A stretch of DNA of 64,000 bases from JAKFEW01 sp036675505. GTDB lineage: Bacteria; Cyanobacteriota; Sericytochromatia; S15B-MN24; JAQBPE01. Below are positions 62,444-64,000 of this stretch, piece by piece. Below the pieces are notes generated by a model. It had not been told where the DNA came from. It did no database searches and worked only from the letters and a program-made list of their open reading frames with translations. The DNA lies in assembly GCA_036675505.1 (NCBI GenBank), contig JAKFEW010000102.1, forward strand, positions 1 to 64,000, in the 5' to 3' direction. Each line of letters starts with the position of its first letter. The first letter of the stretch is position 1. A program made the position numbers and the translations under genes.

Positions 62444-63685
62444 ATGGTGCGTTGCCGCTCCCGTCTCGTCGCGTCGTCGCTGGCGCTCGCGCTGCTCGCG
62501 ACCGCAGGCTGCGGCCGCCCGGCCTTCACCGCCGCGCCGGCCAGCGCGAAGACCGCCGCGAGCGCCTTCGCCGCGCTCGGCGTGGCCGACGCGCAGGCTG
62601 GCGAGGCCAGGCTGTACGCAGCGATCTTCCGCGACCTCGATCGCGACGGCGACGGCACGGTCGTGGCCGCCGAGGCCCGCGGCACCTGGCTGGAGGCCGA
62701 GATGACGTTGATCGACGGCGACCGCGATGGCCGGCTCACGCGCGCCGAGGCCGAACGCTTCTTCCAGGCCCAGGTGCCCCGCGCCAACCGCCAAGGCGGC
62801 GAGGGCCTCGGCCTGGTGGGGGCGATCGGCGCGGGGGTGGTGGGCCTCGGCCTGGCCGGCTACCTGACCTATACGGGCCTCAAGGGCTCGCACGACCTCA
62901 TGTATCCGAAGAAGGAGACCTTCGCCAAGCCGCCGAGCGAGTTCGGCATGCCCTACGAGGAGGTCGCGTTCAAGAGCCACGACGGGCTCAAGCTGGTGGG
63001 CTGGTACGTGCCCGCGAGCGCGCCGACGACGCGCGCGATCATGCTCTTCCACGGGCATGGCAGCAACAAGGACTCGGTCTTCGACAAGTACGCGCTCTGG
63101 CTGCAGGACGACTACAACCTGTTCGTCTACGACCAGCGCTACTCCGGCCAGAGCGAGGGCAAGGCCTCGTCGCTCGGCCCCTACGAGGTGAAGGACGCCG
63201 TGCTCGCCGTCGAGCAGGTCCGCGCGCGCGGCAACACGCGCATCGGGTTCATGGGCGAGTCGATGGGCGGCGCGGTGGCCGTGGGCGCGGCGCCGCTCGT
63301 GCCGGACGTGCGCGCCGTCTGGTCCGATTGTTCCTATTCCTCGCAGTACGACGCGATCGAGCCGCGCGCCCGCGCGCGCAAGTACCCGCTCTCGGTGCCG
63401 GTCACGCACAGCGTGATCAAGACCGCGAGCCTGCGGCTCGGCGCGGACCTGACGCTCGTCGATCCTGTGAAGTGGGCGGCCAAGATCGCGCCGCGCCCGC
63501 TGTACGTGGTGCATGGCCTGGCGGACGACGAGACGACGCCGGAGAACGGTGAGAAGCTCTTCCAGGCGGCGCGCGAGCCGAAGTTCATCTGGCGGGTCGA
63601 GGGCGCGAAGCACGCGCAGAGCTACAAGGTGGCGCCCGCCGAGTACCGCGAGCGCCTGCGCACCTTCTTCGACGAGGCGCTCTAA
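62444..63685 (+). CDS. EF-hand alpha/beta-hydrolase lipoprotein
   Basis: The protein has 413 aa from the ATG at 62444 (GGAGG upstream). The signal peptide ends in TAGC, Cys23 (a permissive lipobox). Two consecutive canonical 12-residue EF-hand loops are at 66-77 (DRDGDGTVVAAE) and 91-102 (DGDRDGRLTRAE). A short hydrophobic segment follows at about 125-147. The C-terminal hydrolase has LFHGHGSNKDS, the nucleophile elbow GESMGG (Ser273), HGLADDETTP and a final AKHAQSY for the catalytic Asp and His. A calcium-regulated surface esterase or peptidase is inferred. The gene is convergent with the truncated PLD gene. Confidence 0.85.
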   Translation: MVRCRSRLVASSLALALLATAGCGRPAFTAAPASAKTAASAFAALGVADAQAGEARLYAAIFRDLDRDGDGTVVAAEARGTWLEAEMTLIDGDRDGRLTRAEAERFFQAQVPRANRQGGEGLGLVGAIGAGVVGLGLAGYLTYTGLKGSHDLMYPKKETFAKPPSEFGMPYEEVAFKSHDGLKLVGWYVPASAPTTRAIMLFHGHGSNKDSVFDKYALWLQDDYNLFVYDQRYSGQSEGKASSLGPYEVKDAVLAVEQVRARGNTRIGFMGESMGGAVAVGAAPLVPDVRAVWSDCSYSSQYDAIEPRARARKYPLSVPVTHSVIKTASLRLGADLTLVDPVKWAAKIAPRPLYVVHGLADDETTPENGEKLFQAAREPKFIWRVEGAKHAQSYKVAPAEYRERLRTFFDEAL

Positions 63686-63686
63686 A

Positions 63687-63713
63687 GGAAGCCCTTCCTT
63701 CTGAAAGGGTTCC
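63687..63713. terminator. Hairpin between convergent genes
   Basis: GGAA-G-CCCTT pairs with AAGGG-TTCC (one bulged G) around an 8-nt loop, just after the hydrolase stop and just before the stop of the truncated gene. Confidence 0.45.
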
Positions 63714-63719
63714 GACGGC

Positions 63720-64000
63720 TCAGGGCAGGCCTTCCCAGGCCAGGTCCGGGGTGCCTTCGACGTTCACCCGGAAGTTCCCGCCGCCGGGCGTGCGGATCTC
63801 CTTGCTGCTCTCCGCGAGCCGCTCTTCCATATATTTGGCGAACGCCTTCACGGTCGTCGCCTGCGACGTGCGCACGTTCAGCTGGTGGTGCCGATCCAGG
63901 TCGCCCGCGTACAGGTTGGTCGAGCCGAAGAGCACCTCGCCGCGCGCGGCGGCATCGCGGATGATGAACTTGCAGTGCGAGATCTGCTCGTAGCGATCGA
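63720..64000 (-). CDS. Phospholipase D-like (HKD) protein, C-terminal part
   Basis: The minus-strand frame stays open to the window edge; the 5' part is missing. The visible 93 codons contain HCKFIIRD, a perfect His-x-Lys-x4-Asp HKD motif, then GEVLFGSTNLYAGDLDRHHQ with the usual GSxN, and RTSQATTVKAFAKYMEERL. The C-terminal tail is Gly-rich. Full-length PLD-like proteins have two HKD motifs; this is the second one. It may act on phospholipids or as a nuclease. Confidence 0.8.
   Translation of the reverse strand, partial: DRYEQISHCKFIIRDAAARGEVLFGSTNLYAGDLDRHHQLNVRTSQATTVKAFAKYMEERLAESSKEIRTPGGGNFRVNVEGTPDLAWEGLP

Overview
The window is about 68% G+C by eye and almost fully coding, with short intergenic gaps, frequent 4-nt stop/start overlaps and both strands used. 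It looks like chromosome of a free-living bacterium, not phage or plasmid. Shared housekeeping markers are dnaG, rpoD, recN, dgt, infA, rnz, nrnA, dapD and the 5' end of a 16S rRNA. Inference only: the isolated infA, a membrane protein that recalls cyanobacterial hypothetical proteins, the GAF-histidine kinases with serine/threonine-kinase remnants and the octapeptide/NHL lipoproteins would fit a high-GC non-photosynthetic relative of Cyanobacteria (Sericytochromatia/Tanganyikabacteria type). The sequence alone does not prove this.

Layout. 1-220: the extreme 5' end, leader and promoter of an rRNA operon transcribed leftward. 0.7-6.4 kb: a MerR-like coiled-coil protein, a membrane-anchored alkaline-phosphatase-superfamily enzyme, lysine 5,6-aminomutase (kamD-kamE) and a divergent PadR regulator. 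6.4-10.7 kb: a tight leftward operon of nrnA, DUF309, an M14-type peptidase, a KamB-like P-loop protein and a metallo-beta-lactamase-fold hydrolase. 10.7-16.7 kb: rhomboid protease, two paralogous B-box-like zinc proteins, and the phosphate block DUF47-pit-rnz, then a RodZ-type HTH protein. 16.8-23.3 kb: recN, an unknown gene, and dgt-dnaG-rpoD. 23.3-28.2 kb: two small lipoproteins, a tRNA with CAU anticodon, a phosphoribosyltransferase, a second MerR-like coiled-coil protein and a DUF3352 membrane protein.

28.2-29.65 kb is an AT-richer island with repeats and one unknown gene. A GH13 enzyme of GlgE type follows. 31.0-36.6 kb is a leftward signalling cassette: REC plus a degenerate HD-GYP, REC plus a PilZ-like region, a short histidine kinase, a GAF histidine kinase with a Ser/Thr-kinase N-lobe, and a small acidic protein. 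36.7-40.3 kb carries dapD, a dapE-like peptidase, a ferredoxin and an aminotransferase, plausibly the succinylase branch of lysine/DAP synthesis. 40.3-40.7 kb is an unusual leader region with two mini-ORFs and interleaved inverted repeats upstream of an AidB-like acyl-CoA dehydrogenase and a GNAT protein.

43.3-50.3 kb holds an SDR and two giant NHL-repeat lipoproteins with an octapeptide repeat. 50.4-54 kb: two small proteins and a SWIM-SNF2 helicase. 54.1-57.7 kb: infA, a membrane protein, a small unknown protein and an ATP-grasp protein. 57.9-58.5 kb: a standalone protein resembling the nuclease domain of CdiA-type polymorphic toxins. 58.4-60.9 kb: a PDZ-7TM-GAF histidine kinase. 61.0-62.26 kb: a solo TnpB with a promoter and a likely omega-RNA end. 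62.4-64 kb: an EF-hand alpha/beta-hydrolase lipoprotein and a truncated HKD (phospholipase D-like) gene running off the right edge.

The best candidates for something new are the 40.36-40.63 kb leader, the orphan toxin-like nuclease, the octapeptide/NHL lipoprotein pair, the degenerate HD-GYP signalling cassette and the repeated TTTTACAG/CTGTAAAA elements around 28.5 and 29.5 kb.
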